The notes below the pieces were generated by a model. That model saw only the letters and a program-made list of their open reading frames with translations. It did not search any database and was not told the DNA's origin. A program made the position numbers and the translations under genes. DNA of 64,000 nucleotides from Streptomyces sp. RKND-216 (GTDB taxonomy: Bacteria > Actinomycetota > Actinomycetes > Streptomycetales > Streptomycetaceae): NCBI RefSeq assembly GCF_004795255.1, contig NZ_SSBQ01000002.1, positions 1,924,001-1,988,000 of the forward strand, written 5' to 3'. Positions within the stretch are counted from its first letter, which is position 1. Each line of letters starts with the position of its first letter. This document shows, piece by piece, positions 43,791 through 53,526 of this stretch.

Positions 43791-45002
43791 TCATGGCTGT
43801 CCGTAACCGTCCAGGAACGTACCGATACGGGTCACCGCGTCCGCCAGCTCCTGCGCCGGGGGCAACGTCACGATGCGGAAGTGGTCCGGCTCCGGCCAGT
43901 TGAAGCCCGTGCCGTGCACCACCATGATCTGCTCGGCCCGCAGCAGGTCCAGCACCATCTGCCGGTCGTCCTTGACCTTGAAGACCTTCGGGTCGAGCCG
44001 CGGAAAGAGGTACAGCGCACCCTTCGGCTTCACGCAGGTCACGCCCGGGATCTGCGTCAGCAGGTCGAACGCCACGTCGCGTTGCTCCAGGATCCGGCCG
44101 CCCGGCAGCACCAGCTCCTCGATGGACTGCCGCCCGCCCAGCGCCGTCGCCACCGCGTGCTGCGCCGGCATGTTGGCGCACAGCCGCATGTTGGCCAGGA
44201 TGGTCAGGCCCTCGATGTAGGACTGCGCGTGGTGCTTCGGCCCGCACACCGCCAGCCAGCCCGAACGGAAGCCCGCCACCCGGTAGTTCTTGGACAGCCC
44301 GTTGAAGGTGAGCGTCAGCAGGTCGGGCGCCACCACGGCCGTCGGCGTGTGCGTCGCGCCGTCGTACAGGATGCGGTCGTAGATCTCGTCGCTGCACACG
44401 ATCAGCCCGTGCCGACGGGCGATCTCGGTCAGCCCGCGCAGCATCTCCTCGTCGTACACCGCGCCCGTGGGGTTGTTCGGATTGATGATCACCAGCGCCT
44501 TGGTGCGGTCGGTGATCTTCCGCTCCACGTCCGCCAGGTCGGGCATCCAGTCGGCCTGCTCGTCGCAGCGGTAGTGCACGGCCGTGCCGCCGGACAGCGA
44601 CACCGCCGCCGTCCACAGCGGATAGTCCGGCGCCGGGACCAGCACCTCGTCGCCGTCGTCCAGCAGCGCCTGCATCGACATCTGGATCAGTTCGGAGACG
44701 CCGTTGCCCAGGTACACGTCCTCGACCGACAGTTCGATGCCCTTGGTCTGGTAGTGCTGCATCACCGCGCGGCGGGCCGTGAGCAGCCCCTTCGCATCGC
44801 CGTAGCCGTGCGCGTCGCCCACGTTGCGCACCATGTCCTCAAGGATCTCCGGCGGGCACTCGAAACCGAACGCCGCCGGGTTCCCGGTGTTGAGCTTGAG
44901 GATGCGATGACCCGCCGCCTCGAGCCGCATGGCCTCCTCGAGCACCGGGCCACGGATCTCGTAGCAGACGTTGGCGAGCTTGGTCGACTGGATCACCTGC
45001 AT
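43791..45002 (-). CDS. Pyridoxal-phosphate aminotransferase, alanine type (AlaA/AlaT-like)
   Basis: A 403-residue class I aminotransferase. The PLP Lys lies in TFNGLSKNYRVAGFRSGW and the Asn/Asp/Tyr cofactor ligands in IINPNNPTGAVYDEEML and VCSDEIYDRILYD. Overall sequence and the N-terminus QSTKLANVCYEIRGPVLEEA match the glutamate-pyruvate aminotransferase AlaA/AlaT group, linking alanine and pyruvate metabolism. The start at 45002 is the first Met with homology. It is divergent from the TetR gene with a 79-bp gap. Confidence 0.9.
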   Translation of the reverse strand: MQVIQSTKLANVCYEIRGPVLEEAMRLEAAGHRILKLNTGNPAAFGFECPPEILEDMVRNVGDAHGYGDAKGLLTARRAVMQHYQTKGIELSVEDVYLGNGVSELIQMSMQALLDDGDEVLVPAPDYPLWTAAVSLSGGTAVHYRCDEQADWMPDLADVERKITDRTKALVIINPNNPTGAVYDEEMLRGLTEIARRHGLIVCSDEIYDRILYDGATHTPTAVVAPDLLTLTFNGLSKNYRVAGFRSGWLAVCGPKHHAQSYIEGLTILANMRLCANMPAQHAVATALGGRQSIEELVLPGGRILEQRDVAFDLLTQIPGVTCVKPKGALYLFPRLDPKVFKVKDDRQMVLDLLRAEQIMVVHGTGFNWPEPDHFRIVTLPPAQELADAVTRIGTFLDGYGQP

Positions 45003-45081
45003 ACCGAAACCATACGGGCGACCCCCTGGAGGCGCCTGGTGTTTTCGGTCACGGCGGACCGACCGGGTGACAATGGAGGCC

Positions 45082-45711
45082 ATGACCTCCGCACTTCCCG
45101 ACGACGCCCCCGTCCCACCCGCCGGACGACGGCCCGGCCTGCGGGAGCGCAAGAAGATCCGCACCCGCAGAACGATCCGCGCCGCCGCCTACCGGCTCTT
45201 CGCCGAACACGGCTACGACGCCACGCCCGTCGACCGCATCGCCGAGGCCGCGGAGGTCTCGCCCAGCACCGTCTTCCGCTACTTCCCCACCAAGGAGGAC
45301 ATCGTCCTCACCGACGAGTACGACCCGCTCGTCGAAGAGGCGCTCCGTCGGCGCCCGGCCGCCGAGCCACCCGTCCGCGCCCTGCGCGAGGCGCTGTCCG
45401 AGGTGCTCGCGCAGTCCTACGAGGAGGACCTGGCCGAGGCCCACCAGCGGCTCCGCCTCATCCGCGACGTGCCCACCATCCGGGCCCGGATGTTCGAGCA
45501 CAACGCGGAGACCAGCCGCCTGCTCACCCGCGTGCTCTCCGAACGCACCGGGCGCCCCGAGGACGACCTCGAACTCCGCGTCGTCACCGGCGCGATGCTC
45601 GGCGCGCTCACGGAGGCGATGGTGCTGTGGGCCGAACGCGGCATGCACGGCGACCTCTGGGAACCGGTCGGCCGCGCCCTCGACGTCCTCGAACGCGGCC
45701 TCACCCTGTAG
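45082..45711 (+). CDS. TetR-family transcriptional regulator
   Basis: A 209-residue regulator with HTH (TRRTIRAAAYRLFAEHGYDATPVDRIAEAAEVSPSTVFRYFPTKEDIV) near residues 29-76 and a helical ligand-binding domain. It is divergent from the aminotransferase and could control it. ATG at 45082 is used; an ATG nine bases upstream (45073) is also possible and its bases make the GGAGG motif between them. Ligand unknown. Confidence 0.88.
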   Translation: MTSALPDDAPVPPAGRRPGLRERKKIRTRRTIRAAAYRLFAEHGYDATPVDRIAEAAEVSPSTVFRYFPTKEDIVLTDEYDPLVEEALRRRPAAEPPVRALREALSEVLAQSYEEDLAEAHQRLRLIRDVPTIRARMFEHNAETSRLLTRVLSERTGRPEDDLELRVVTGAMLGALTEAMVLWAERGMHGDLWEPVGRALDVLERGLTL

Positions 45712-46073
45712 GAGACCCCGCCGGACTCATCCGGGCACCCTCCATCAGCCTGGCGCCGCGCTTCCCCGGAAATGACGCGAGACGACTGCACTATCTGCTC
45801 CCGCGAAGAGAGAATTCAACAGAAGCCGCGTACAGATTCACTGCAACGAAGAGCCGGAGCGGAAATCCTCACCGCACACCCGCCGTCACGACGTGCTAGT
45901 GTCGGCACCAGTTGCAGTTGTGGTTCCCAGTAATTCAGGTGCATTCCGGTCGGCGCTTTCGCCACTGGAGGCGGTTCTGTGGTCCCGGCATTTTCCGGGC
46001 GGGGTAATCATCGCGGCGACAACGGCGTCCGCACGGTGCGGACGCCGATGACACTGCCCCGAAGGAGAATGAC
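45712..46073. other. Long leader region of the cold-shock gene
   Basis: 362 bp without coding evidence. A possible -10 TAGTGT lies at 45897-45902, which would leave a 5' leader of about 165 nt. This is typical of cold-shock genes, whose leaders act as thermosensors. It contains the GTTGCAGTTGTGGTT stretch and a hairpin at 46023-46047. Confidence 0.5.
46023..46047 (+). promoter_or_regulatory. Hairpin in the csp 5' leader
   Basis: CGGCGTCCGCAC (46023-46034) is the exact reverse complement of 46036-46047. This forms a strong hairpin 26 nt before the csp start, with the AAGGAG ribosome-binding site just beyond it. Confidence 0.6.
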
Positions 46074-46277
46074 ATGGCTACCGGTACCGTGAAGTGGTTC
46101 AATTCGGAAAAGGGTTTCGGCTTCATCGAGCAGGACGGTGGCGGCCCCGACGTGTTCGCCCACTACTCGAACATCGCCGCCCAGGGCTTCCGTGAGCTGC
46201 TCGAAGGCCAGAAGGTGAACTTCGACATCGGCCAGGGCCAGAAGGGCCCGTCCGCGGAGAACATCGTTCCCGCCTGA
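46074..46277 (+). CDS. Cold-shock protein (CspA family)
   Basis: A 67-residue single OB-fold RNA/DNA-binding protein. RNP1 (KGFGFIEQ) and RNP2 (VFAHYSNI) are intact. It acts as RNA chaperone. The start follows GAAGGAGAATGAC. A strong terminator follows. A DEAD-box RNA helicase gene lies just downstream, a common pairing for RNA unfolding at low temperature. Confidence 0.95.
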   Translation: MATGTVKWFNSEKGFGFIEQDGGGPDVFAHYSNIAAQGFRELLEGQKVNFDIGQGQKGPSAENIVPA

Positions 46278-46295
46278 CGCGACTGACGTACTCGT

Positions 46296-46337
46296 GCCGC
46301 CGGTGCCCGCATCCTTCGGGGTGCGGGCACCGGCGGC
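46296..46337 (+). terminator. csp terminator
   Basis: Perfect 16-bp stem (46296-46311 with 46322-46337, arm GCCGCCGGTGCCCGCA), 10-nt loop, 19 nt after the csp stop. Confidence 0.88.
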
Positions 46338-46606
46338 ATACGCCTCTGACAGCGGCATGCCCCGGGGACTGTCCCGAGTACTGCGTACTCACGCGCAGTC
46401 CGCGTCCACAGCCGCGACCGTCCGGTGATGTCGCCAGACCACTGGCGACACCCCCGCGCTGCCGCCCTGACCGGCTGCGGCACCCCCGCACGGACCGCAC
46501 GCGACGGGATTCCCCCGCGCGCTCACCTCGGCTCATTCATGCAGTTCTCGCGCTGATCACGGCTGTGGGAATTCCTCGGCATGCGCCGCCTCCAGGAAGT
46601 TTCCCC
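46338..46606. other. Promoter region of DEAD-box helicase gene
   Basis: About 270 bp with no gene. It contains a 9-bp hairpin TGTCGCCAG/CTGGCGACA (46429-46450, loop ACCA) and otherwise no repeat or clear promoter hexamers. Confidence 0.45.
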
Positions 46607-48085
46607 ATGAACCGCACACGCACGAACAACCGCTACGCCCGCACCCGCGACGGCAGCGCCCGCCAGGCGCAGAGCGGCGGCCGGCTCGGCTCGCCGAACC
46701 CGGGCCGCTCCGGTGGTCACGGTCGCCGGTCCGCCGCACCGCACGGCGAGTTCACTCTCCCCCGGACTCTCACCCCCGCGCTGCCGGCCGCGGAGGAATT
46801 CGACGACCTCGAGATGCCGCAGGAGCTTCGGGCCGCACTCCGCTCGCAGGGCGTGACCGTTCCCTTCCCGATCCAGGCGGCGACACTGCCGAACTCCCTG
46901 GCTGGCCGCGACGTGCTGGGGCGCGGGCGCACCGGCTCCGGCAAGACCCTCGCCTTCGGCCTGGCGCTGCTCGCCCGCACGGCCGGCCGGCGTGCCGCGC
47001 CCGGGAAGCCGTTGGGGCTGATCCTCGTCCCGACGCGGGAACTGGCGCAGCAGGTCACGGACGCACTCACGCCGTACGCCCGGGCCGTGAAACTGCGCCT
47101 CGCAACGGTCGTGGGCGGGATGTCGATCGCCAAGCAGACCAACAGGCTGCGGGGCGGCGCGGAGATCGTCGTCGCCACCCCCGGGCGCCTCACGGATCTC
47201 ATCAACCGCGCCGACTGCCGACTGGACCAGGTCTCCATCACCGTCCTCGACGAGGCGGACCAGATGGCCGACATGGGCTTCATGCCCCAGGTCACCGCCC
47301 TGCTCGACCAGGTCGGGCCAGCCGGGCAGTGCATGCTGTTCTCGGCCACCCTCGACCGCAACGTCGACCTCCTCGTGCGCCGCTACCTCCACGACCCCGT
47401 CGTGCACTCCGTCGACCCCTCCGCGGGGGCGGTCACGACCATGGAGCACCACGTGCTCCATGTCCGCGGCGCCGACAAGCACGCGGCCACCACGGAGATC
47501 GCCGCGCGTGACGGCCGCGTCCTCATGTTCCTCGACACCAAGCACGCGGTCGACCGCCTCACCACGCATCTGCTGAGCCGCGGGGTACGGGCCGCCGCCC
47601 TGCACGGGGGGAAGTCACAGCCGCAGCGCACCCGCACGCTGGCGCAGTTCAAGACCGAGCACGTCAGCGTGCTCGTGGCGACGAACGTCGCCGCGCGCGG
47701 GATCCACGTCGACAAACTCGACCTCGTCGTGAACGTCGACCCGCCGAGCGACCACAAGGACTATCTCCACCGCGGCGGTCGTACGGCCCGCGCCGGCGAG
47801 TCCGGCAGCGTCGTCACGCTGGTCACCCCGCACCAGCGGCGAGGAGTCACGCGCTTGATGGCGGCGGCAGGTATCGTTCCGCAGACTACCGAGGTCCGCT
47901 CGGGCGAGGAGGACCTCCGGCGCATCACCGGTGCGCGGACCCCTTCAGGTGTCCCCGTCGTCATCACCGAACCGGTGGCCGAGCGGTCCAAGAGGCGCAG
48001 TGCCACCTCACGCGGCCGACGCCGCCCTGCCGCGTCGCCCCGGCGGAGGCCCGTACGGCAGTCAGCCCCGGGCTCGGCGTCCTGA
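46607..48085 (+). CDS. DEAD-box RNA helicase
   Basis: A 492-residue ATP-dependent RNA helicase. Q-motif region VPFPIQAATLP, motif I GRTGSGKT, Ia PTRELAQQ, Ib TPGRL, II VLDEADQM, III FSATLD, and motif VI HRGGRTARAG are present. The two ends are basic and Gly/Arg/Ser-rich, as in cold-shock helicases. ATG at 46607 opens MNRTRTNNRYARTRDG. The position behind the cold-shock gene suggests RNA remodelling in cold or translation stress. Confidence 0.95.
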   Translation: MNRTRTNNRYARTRDGSARQAQSGGRLGSPNPGRSGGHGRRSAAPHGEFTLPRTLTPALPAAEEFDDLEMPQELRAALRSQGVTVPFPIQAATLPNSLAGRDVLGRGRTGSGKTLAFGLALLARTAGRRAAPGKPLGLILVPTRELAQQVTDALTPYARAVKLRLATVVGGMSIAKQTNRLRGGAEIVVATPGRLTDLINRADCRLDQVSITVLDEADQMADMGFMPQVTALLDQVGPAGQCMLFSATLDRNVDLLVRRYLHDPVVHSVDPSAGAVTTMEHHVLHVRGADKHAATTEIAARDGRVLMFLDTKHAVDRLTTHLLSRGVRAAALHGGKSQPQRTRTLAQFKTEHVSVLVATNVAARGIHVDKLDLVVNVDPPSDHKDYLHRGGRTARAGESGSVVTLVTPHQRRGVTRLMAAAGIVPQTTEVRSGEEDLRRITGARTPSGVPVVITEPVAERSKRRSATSRGRRRPAASPRRRPVRQSAPGSAS

Positions 48086-48189
48086 ACGCCACCGATGGCC
48101 CAACAGCCCGGCAGAGCCAAGGCGTGCCGGCCCGTTCCCCCTGCAGGCCCCCTCAACCGGCCCGCCCCCTCCTCCCCCTGTGAGGCATC

Positions 48190-48498
48190 ATGCGCTGTGT
48201 CATCGCCCGCTATCCGTTCGATCTGACCAAGAGTGGCGTGCTCGAATCGATGAAGGACGTCAAGCCGGAGCCGGTCACCGGTGACTACGTCGTGATCGGC
48301 CGACGCCACTACTCCGCCAAGCAGGTCGGCCAGGTGATCACGCGCCAGGACCGGCGCGACTTCACCTCCGCCGAGGTGCTGCGGGCCATGGCCCGGCTCG
48401 GCTTCGCCTGTCGCGCACGGTCCACGGCCTCATCGGCACCCGCGGACAGCCCGTACGAGCGGGCTTCCGCCATGCTCGGCCCCGCCCGCTTTGTCTGA
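48190..48498 (+). CDS. Conserved small protein near cold-shock genes
   Basis: A 102-residue protein starting MRCVIARYPFDLTKSGVLESMKDVKPEPV and containing VVIGRRHYSAKQVGQVITRQDRRDFTSAEVLRAMARLGF. No domain assigned, but it looks like a conserved Streptomyces protein found behind csp/helicase genes. It has a possible role in RNA or translation; this is inferred from context only. Confidence 0.65.
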   Translation: MRCVIARYPFDLTKSGVLESMKDVKPEPVTGDYVVIGRRHYSAKQVGQVITRQDRRDFTSAEVLRAMARLGFACRARSTASSAPADSPYERASAMLGPARFV

Positions 48499-48512
48499 CG
48501 GGGCTCGGCGGG

Positions 48513-48872
48513 TCAGTAGTCGGAGTAGCTGAAGTCCCCCACGGTCCAGGCACTGACATCCTCGATGGCCACGCGGTACATCCCGCCGGTCTCGGGAATG
48601 CCCACAGTGCCCTGCAGGATCCGGGCGACATGGAAGTGCAGATGTGTGGGTGGCCCGTCCTTCTTCGCGGGAGAGTCGAAGACGGCAGAGAACTCGCCCA
48701 GGCGGTCGGAAGCCGTCAGCACCTCCGACACCCTCTGCCGCCACACGGATTCGGGAGCCAGGCGACCGGTGATGACGGCACCACCGGTGACCACGGTCAG
48801 GGACATCTGGTTGCTCTGCCCGGACTCCACACGGGCGGCCACGTCAATGATCAGCTCGTCAGGCTTCGGCAT
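48513..48872 (-). CDS. Hypothetical protein (possibly GvpU-like)
   Basis: A 119-residue beta-rich protein (SNQMSLTVVTGGAVITGRLAPESVW, GPPTHLHFHVARILQG and MYRVAIEDVSAWTVGDFSYSDY). The pattern resembles the gas-vesicle accessory protein GvpU, but no other gvp gene is in the window and the match is by eye only. It is convergent with the small gene ending at 48498, 14 bp away. Confidence 0.55.
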   Translation of the reverse strand: MPKPDELIIDVAARVESGQSNQMSLTVVTGGAVITGRLAPESVWRQRVSEVLTASDRLGEFSAVFDSPAKKDGPPTHLHFHVARILQGTVGIPETGGMYRVAIEDVSAWTVGDFSYSDY

Positions 48873-49047
48873 GGCAGCCCATTCTAGGCGCCGGGCCCTG
48901 CTCCCCCGTTCCGCCCTCCCACCGGCGACACGCGAGCACCGGCGCAATCGACGCGCAGGATCATCGGCCACCTCCCATGAGGACCTTCCGGGCGCGTGAG
49001 CAGGCACGAAGCCGAACGGAGCGACTCGGAAACCGGCCGGTTCCGGG

Positions 49048-49389
49048 TCAGCCCGAGGCTTCCGGCCGCCCGGCGCCCCCGGCACGAAGCTGCTCGTTGA
49101 TGCGCTGGGCCTCCTCGAGCTGGTCCTCGAGGATGATGATGCGGCAGGCGGCCTCGATAGGGGTGCCCTGGTCGACGAGTTCACGGGCCCGTGTGGCGAT
49201 CCGCAGTTGGTAACGGGAGTAGCGACGGTGACCACCCTCCGACCGCAGCGGGGTGATCAGACGGTGCTCGCCGAGAGCGCGGAGAAACGCGGGGGTGGCG
49301 CCGAGCATGTCGGCGGCCCGGCCCATGGTGTATGCGGGGTAATCCTCGTCGTCGAGAGGAATGGAGGATCCGGGACGGGCAGGGGGCAT
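49048..49389 (-). CDS. MerR-family regulator (HTH only)
   Basis: A 113-residue short MerR protein. The HTH and wing (AYTMGRAADMLGATPAFLRALGEHRLITPLRSEGGHRRYSRYQLRI) are followed by only a short helix (EAACRIIILEDQLEEAQRINEQL) for dimerisation and no effector domain. It is a widely conserved Streptomyces type. ATG at 49389 lies after a 14-bp hairpin in its leader. Confidence 0.88.
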   Translation of the reverse strand: MPPARPGSSIPLDDEDYPAYTMGRAADMLGATPAFLRALGEHRLITPLRSEGGHRRYSRYQLRIATRARELVDQGTPIEAACRIIILEDQLEEAQRINEQLRAGGAGRPEASG

Positions 49390-50151
49390 AGACCTCTTCT
49401 TCCGATGGGACGCGTCGAGGGGCCCGAGCGCCGACCGGCGCTCGGGCCCCGAGCTTTCAACACCATCTGCCAGCTGACTGCGCTGACCTTCTGTGACCGC
49501 AGGTCCCGCCCGGAGGGCGGAGCTGCGGGGATCGCGGATGCGTGACCGGGGACCACCTTCCAATCCGGGGCCTGCGGTACCCGGGCGGTCCTATGCGCCC
49601 GGGCGATCCAAGATGGCGTTTCGCTCCTTCTCTCTTGTTCTTCCTGTACTTACCGGGTTATGCGGTACTGCTGTGCGGCCCCTGGGACCGCCCGGCCCGG
49701 CAACCGACGACAGAACCCACCACGTACGGCTCCGTCGCCCCGCTGCCGGTCCAGATTCACCTGCGCGGCAGTTCGTCCTCTGCCGCGCCCTTTCGACCTC
49801 TGGGCTACGGACAGAACACTAACCCCCGCAGTCGGCAATGTCTACTCTCGCCACTGCAGGTTTTCTGCCGGTGCCGACGTGGGGACTCTGCTCTGCCCAC
49901 TGCGGGGGCGCCCCCGGCGAAGACGGAGCCGGCCATGCGCGCCCTGGCGGCGGCTGCCTGGTGGCCGCCGCAACCGGTCGACGCGGCGCCGCGCTCGTGG
50001 GACCGCGGAAAGGGGAGGCCGGTGTGCCCGCGCCGGTGTGCCCGCGAGGGACGACGGGCGCCGTGGAGTACCGGGCGAGACCGTCGCCGGACACGATCGC
50101 CGGTGCTGCCCGGAGAGCGCCTTGGTGGAGTGGGGGCCCGGAAGGCCGGCG
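49390..50151. other. 762-bp gap, no gene recognised
   Basis: Between merR and the yyaL-like gene. It holds the 14-bp hairpin at 49419-49450 and otherwise lower-quality GC-rich sequence with no family motif on either strand. Open frames cross it only because stop codons are rare. A decayed gene is possible. Confidence 0.5.
49419..49450. terminator. Strong hairpin upstream of merR
   Basis: Perfect 14-bp stem (49419-49432 with 49437-49450, arm GGGGCCCGAGCGCC) and 4-nt loop. It is 30 nt before the merR start on the minus strand. It may be a terminator for an unseen upstream transcript or a leader attenuator. Confidence 0.55.
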
Positions 50152-52179
50152 TCAGCCGGTGCGCAGCGCCTCGGCGAGCGTGTCGGGGTCCGTCGTGGGC
50201 GCCGAACAGACGAAACCGCGGCACACGTACGCCGCCGCGCGGCCCCCGACCAGCGGCCGGTCGGCCAGCAGCGGCTGCGCCGCGCCCGGCTCGCCCACGG
50301 CGACCACCGCGCCGGGCGCTGTCCCCAGCAGCGCCACCCGGTGCAGCGCGGACCGCGCCGGATCGTCCGCCTCACCGACGACCGCGACCTCCCGCGGCCC
50401 GTCCAGCAGCGCCTCCCCGGCCGCCAGCCCCCAGCCGATGAACCGCGCCGCGCGCGGCCCCAGCGCCCGTACGACCCCCAGCGCCCGTTCCGCCGCCGTT
50501 CGGTACCGGCTCTCGCCGGTGTGGGCCGCGTACGACAGCAGCGCCGCCGCCGCGGCCGTCCAACCGGACGGCGTCGCGCTGTCCGTCGGGTCCTGCGGGC
50601 GCCGGATCAGCCGCTCCGCGTCGTCCGCGGTGTCGAACAGCGTGCCGTCGTCGGCGGTGAAGTGCCGCAGCACCGCATCCAGCAGGGTGCCGGACACCTC
50701 CAGCCACGGCGTCTCGCCGGTCACCGCGTACAGCGCCATCAGGCCCTCGGCGACGTCCGCGTAGTCCTCCAGCACACCAGCGCTCGGCCCGGCCACGCCG
50801 TCCCGCGACGTGCGCACCAGCCGGCCCCGGTCGTCGGTGTGCACCGCGAGCAGCAGGTCCGCCGCCGCGCTCGCCGCCTCCACCAGGTCGGGGCGGTCGA
50901 AGTACGCGCCGGTCTCGGCGAGCGCCGCGACCGCCAGACCGTTCCACGCGGCGACGACCTTGTCGTCCCTCCCGGGACGCGGCCGCCCCTCCCGCGCGGC
51001 GAACAACCGCTCCCGCACGGACGCCAGCCGCTCCGCCTCCCCCGCGTCCTCGGCCTCCGCGGGCAGTTGGAGCACCGACGCGCCCTCCTCGAAGGTGCCG
51101 CCCTCCGTCACCGCGTAACGGGCCGCCGCGAACGCCCCGTCGTCCTCGCCCAGCACCTCGGCGAGCTGCGCGGGCGTCCACACGAAGAACGCGCCCTCCT
51201 TGTGTGCGCCGGACCCGTCGTCGCTGTCGGCGTCCAGCGCGGACGCGAACCCGCCCTCCTCGGTGCAAAGTTCCCGCACGATGAAGTCCGCCGTCTCCAA
51301 CGCGACCCGCCGCGCCAGATCGCTGCCGGTCGCCCGCCACAGATGCGCGTACACCCGGCACAGCAGCGCGTTGTCGTACAGCATCTTCTCGAAGTGCGGC
51401 ACCACCCACTCCGCGTCCACGGAGTAGCGGGCGAAGCCGCCGCCGAGCTGGTCGTAGATCCCGCCGCGCGCCATCGCCTCGCAGGTGGCGTCGACCATCT
51501 GCAGCGCACCGTCCGAACCGGTGCGCGCGTGGTGGCGCAGCAGGAACTCCAGCGCCATGGACGGCGGGAACTTCGGCGCCCCGCCGAACCCGCCGCGCTT
51601 CTCGTCGAACTCGCGGGTGAGCCCCAGCAGCGCGGCGCCCATCTCTTCCTCGCCGGGCGGCTGCGGGCCGTCGTACTTCAGCGTCCGCCCGGCCAGTTCG
51701 CCGGTGATCCGCTTCGCCACGTCGGCGACCTCGCCGCGCCGGTCGGCCCACGCGGTGGCCACGCCGTCCAGCACCTGCCGGAACGACGGCATGCCGTGCC
51801 GAGGCTGCGGGGGGAAGTACGTGCCGAAGTAGAACGGCTCCGCCTCGGGCGTGAGGAAGACCGTCATCGGCCAGCCGCCCTGCCCGGTGGCGGCCTGCAC
51901 GGCCTCCATGTACACGGCGTCCACGTCGGGCCGCTCCTCGCGGTCCACCTTCACGGACACGAAGTGCGCGTTCAGGTACGCGGCCGTCTCGTCGTCCTCG
52001 AAGGACTCGTGCGCCATCACATGACACCAGTGGCACGAGCTGTATCCGACCGACAGCAGAACGGGCACGTCGCGCCGCCGTGCTTCGTCGAAGGCCGCTT
52101 GGCTCCAGTGCCACCAGTGCACCGGATTGTCGGCGTGCTGGAGCAGGTACGGGGACTGGGAGTCGGCCAGTCGGTTCAT
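50152..52179 (-). CDS. YyaL/SPATA20-like thioredoxin-fold protein
   Basis: A 675-residue protein of the YyaL family. The N-terminal thioredoxin-like domain (residues 1-165) starts [23 protein letters not shown] and has the CxxC-type motif SSCHWCHVM. Then follow [24 protein letters not shown] and an alpha/alpha-barrel domain ([57 protein letters not shown]). It is widely conserved but its biochemical role is uncertain, probably a redox or sugar-related enzyme. Start at 52179. Confidence 0.9.
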   Translation of the reverse strand: MNRLADSQSPYLLQHADNPVHWWHWSQAAFDEARRRDVPVLLSVGYSSCHWCHVMAHESFEDDETAAYLNAHFVSVKVDREERPDVDAVYMEAVQAATGQGGWPMTVFLTPEAEPFYFGTYFPPQPRHGMPSFRQVLDGVATAWADRRGEVADVAKRITGELAGRTLKYDGPQPPGEEEMGAALLGLTREFDEKRGGFGGAPKFPPSMALEFLLRHHARTGSDGALQMVDATCEAMARGGIYDQLGGGFARYSVDAEWVVPHFEKMLYDNALLCRVYAHLWRATGSDLARRVALETADFIVRELCTEEGGFASALDADSDDGSGAHKEGAFFVWTPAQLAEVLGEDDGAFAAARYAVTEGGTFEEGASVLQLPAEAEDAGEAERLASVRERLFAAREGRPRPGRDDKVVAAWNGLAVAALAETGAYFDRPDLVEAASAAADLLLAVHTDDRGRLVRTSRDGVAGPSAGVLEDYADVAEGLMALYAVTGETPWLEVSGTLLDAVLRHFTADDGTLFDTADDAERLIRRPQDPTDSATPSGWTAAAAALLSYAAHTGESRYRTAAERALGVVRALGPRAARFIGWGLAAGEALLDGPREVAVVGEADDPARSALHRVALLGTAPGAVVAVGEPGAAQPLLADRPLVGGRAAAYVCRGFVCSAPTTDPDTLAEALRTG

Positions 52180-52446
52180 GGCGACATCGTCGCACGATCC
52201 GGTCCGTCCGGCCCAACCCGCGGGCCGGAACCAGGGCGCAGACGGGAGCCACGCGCGTTCACTTGTTGTGACGGGCAGATCACGCCACGCACCCGGCGGA
52301 GTGCACGAGGAATCCCGCTGTCCGAGCAGTGCCCCGAGGACGGCACGCGGTGCCCCTCACCGGCGCCCGGCACGGCCGGTGACCCCGGCCGCCCCGAGGA
52401 GGCCCCGGGTCTCCCTGTGCGGGCGCCCGGGGTGGGGAACCGCGGA

Positions 52447-53424
<978 letters not shown>

Positions 53425-53452
53425 GCGTCTCTCCGTGCGGGGGAAGGGGCGC

Positions 53453-53484
53453 CCGGTCGGTGCACGGCGCCGTGCACCGACCGG
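53453..53484. terminator. 32-bp perfect palindrome between reductase and halogenase
   Basis: Left arm 53453-53468 (CCGGTCGGTGCACGGC) and right arm 53469-53484 are exact reverse complements with no loop. It lies about 45 bp after the halogenase stop. It is the likely terminator of the biosynthetic transcript, though the loop-free structure also fits a protein-binding site. Confidence 0.65.
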
Positions 53485-53526
53485 ACATCGGAACGTGCGG
53501 ACGTCGGAACGTCGCAGGTTCCGGGA

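Noticed and set aside
48190..48498. A toxin-antitoxin pair with the gene at 48513
   Set aside because: The two genes are convergent and have no toxin or antitoxin motifs.
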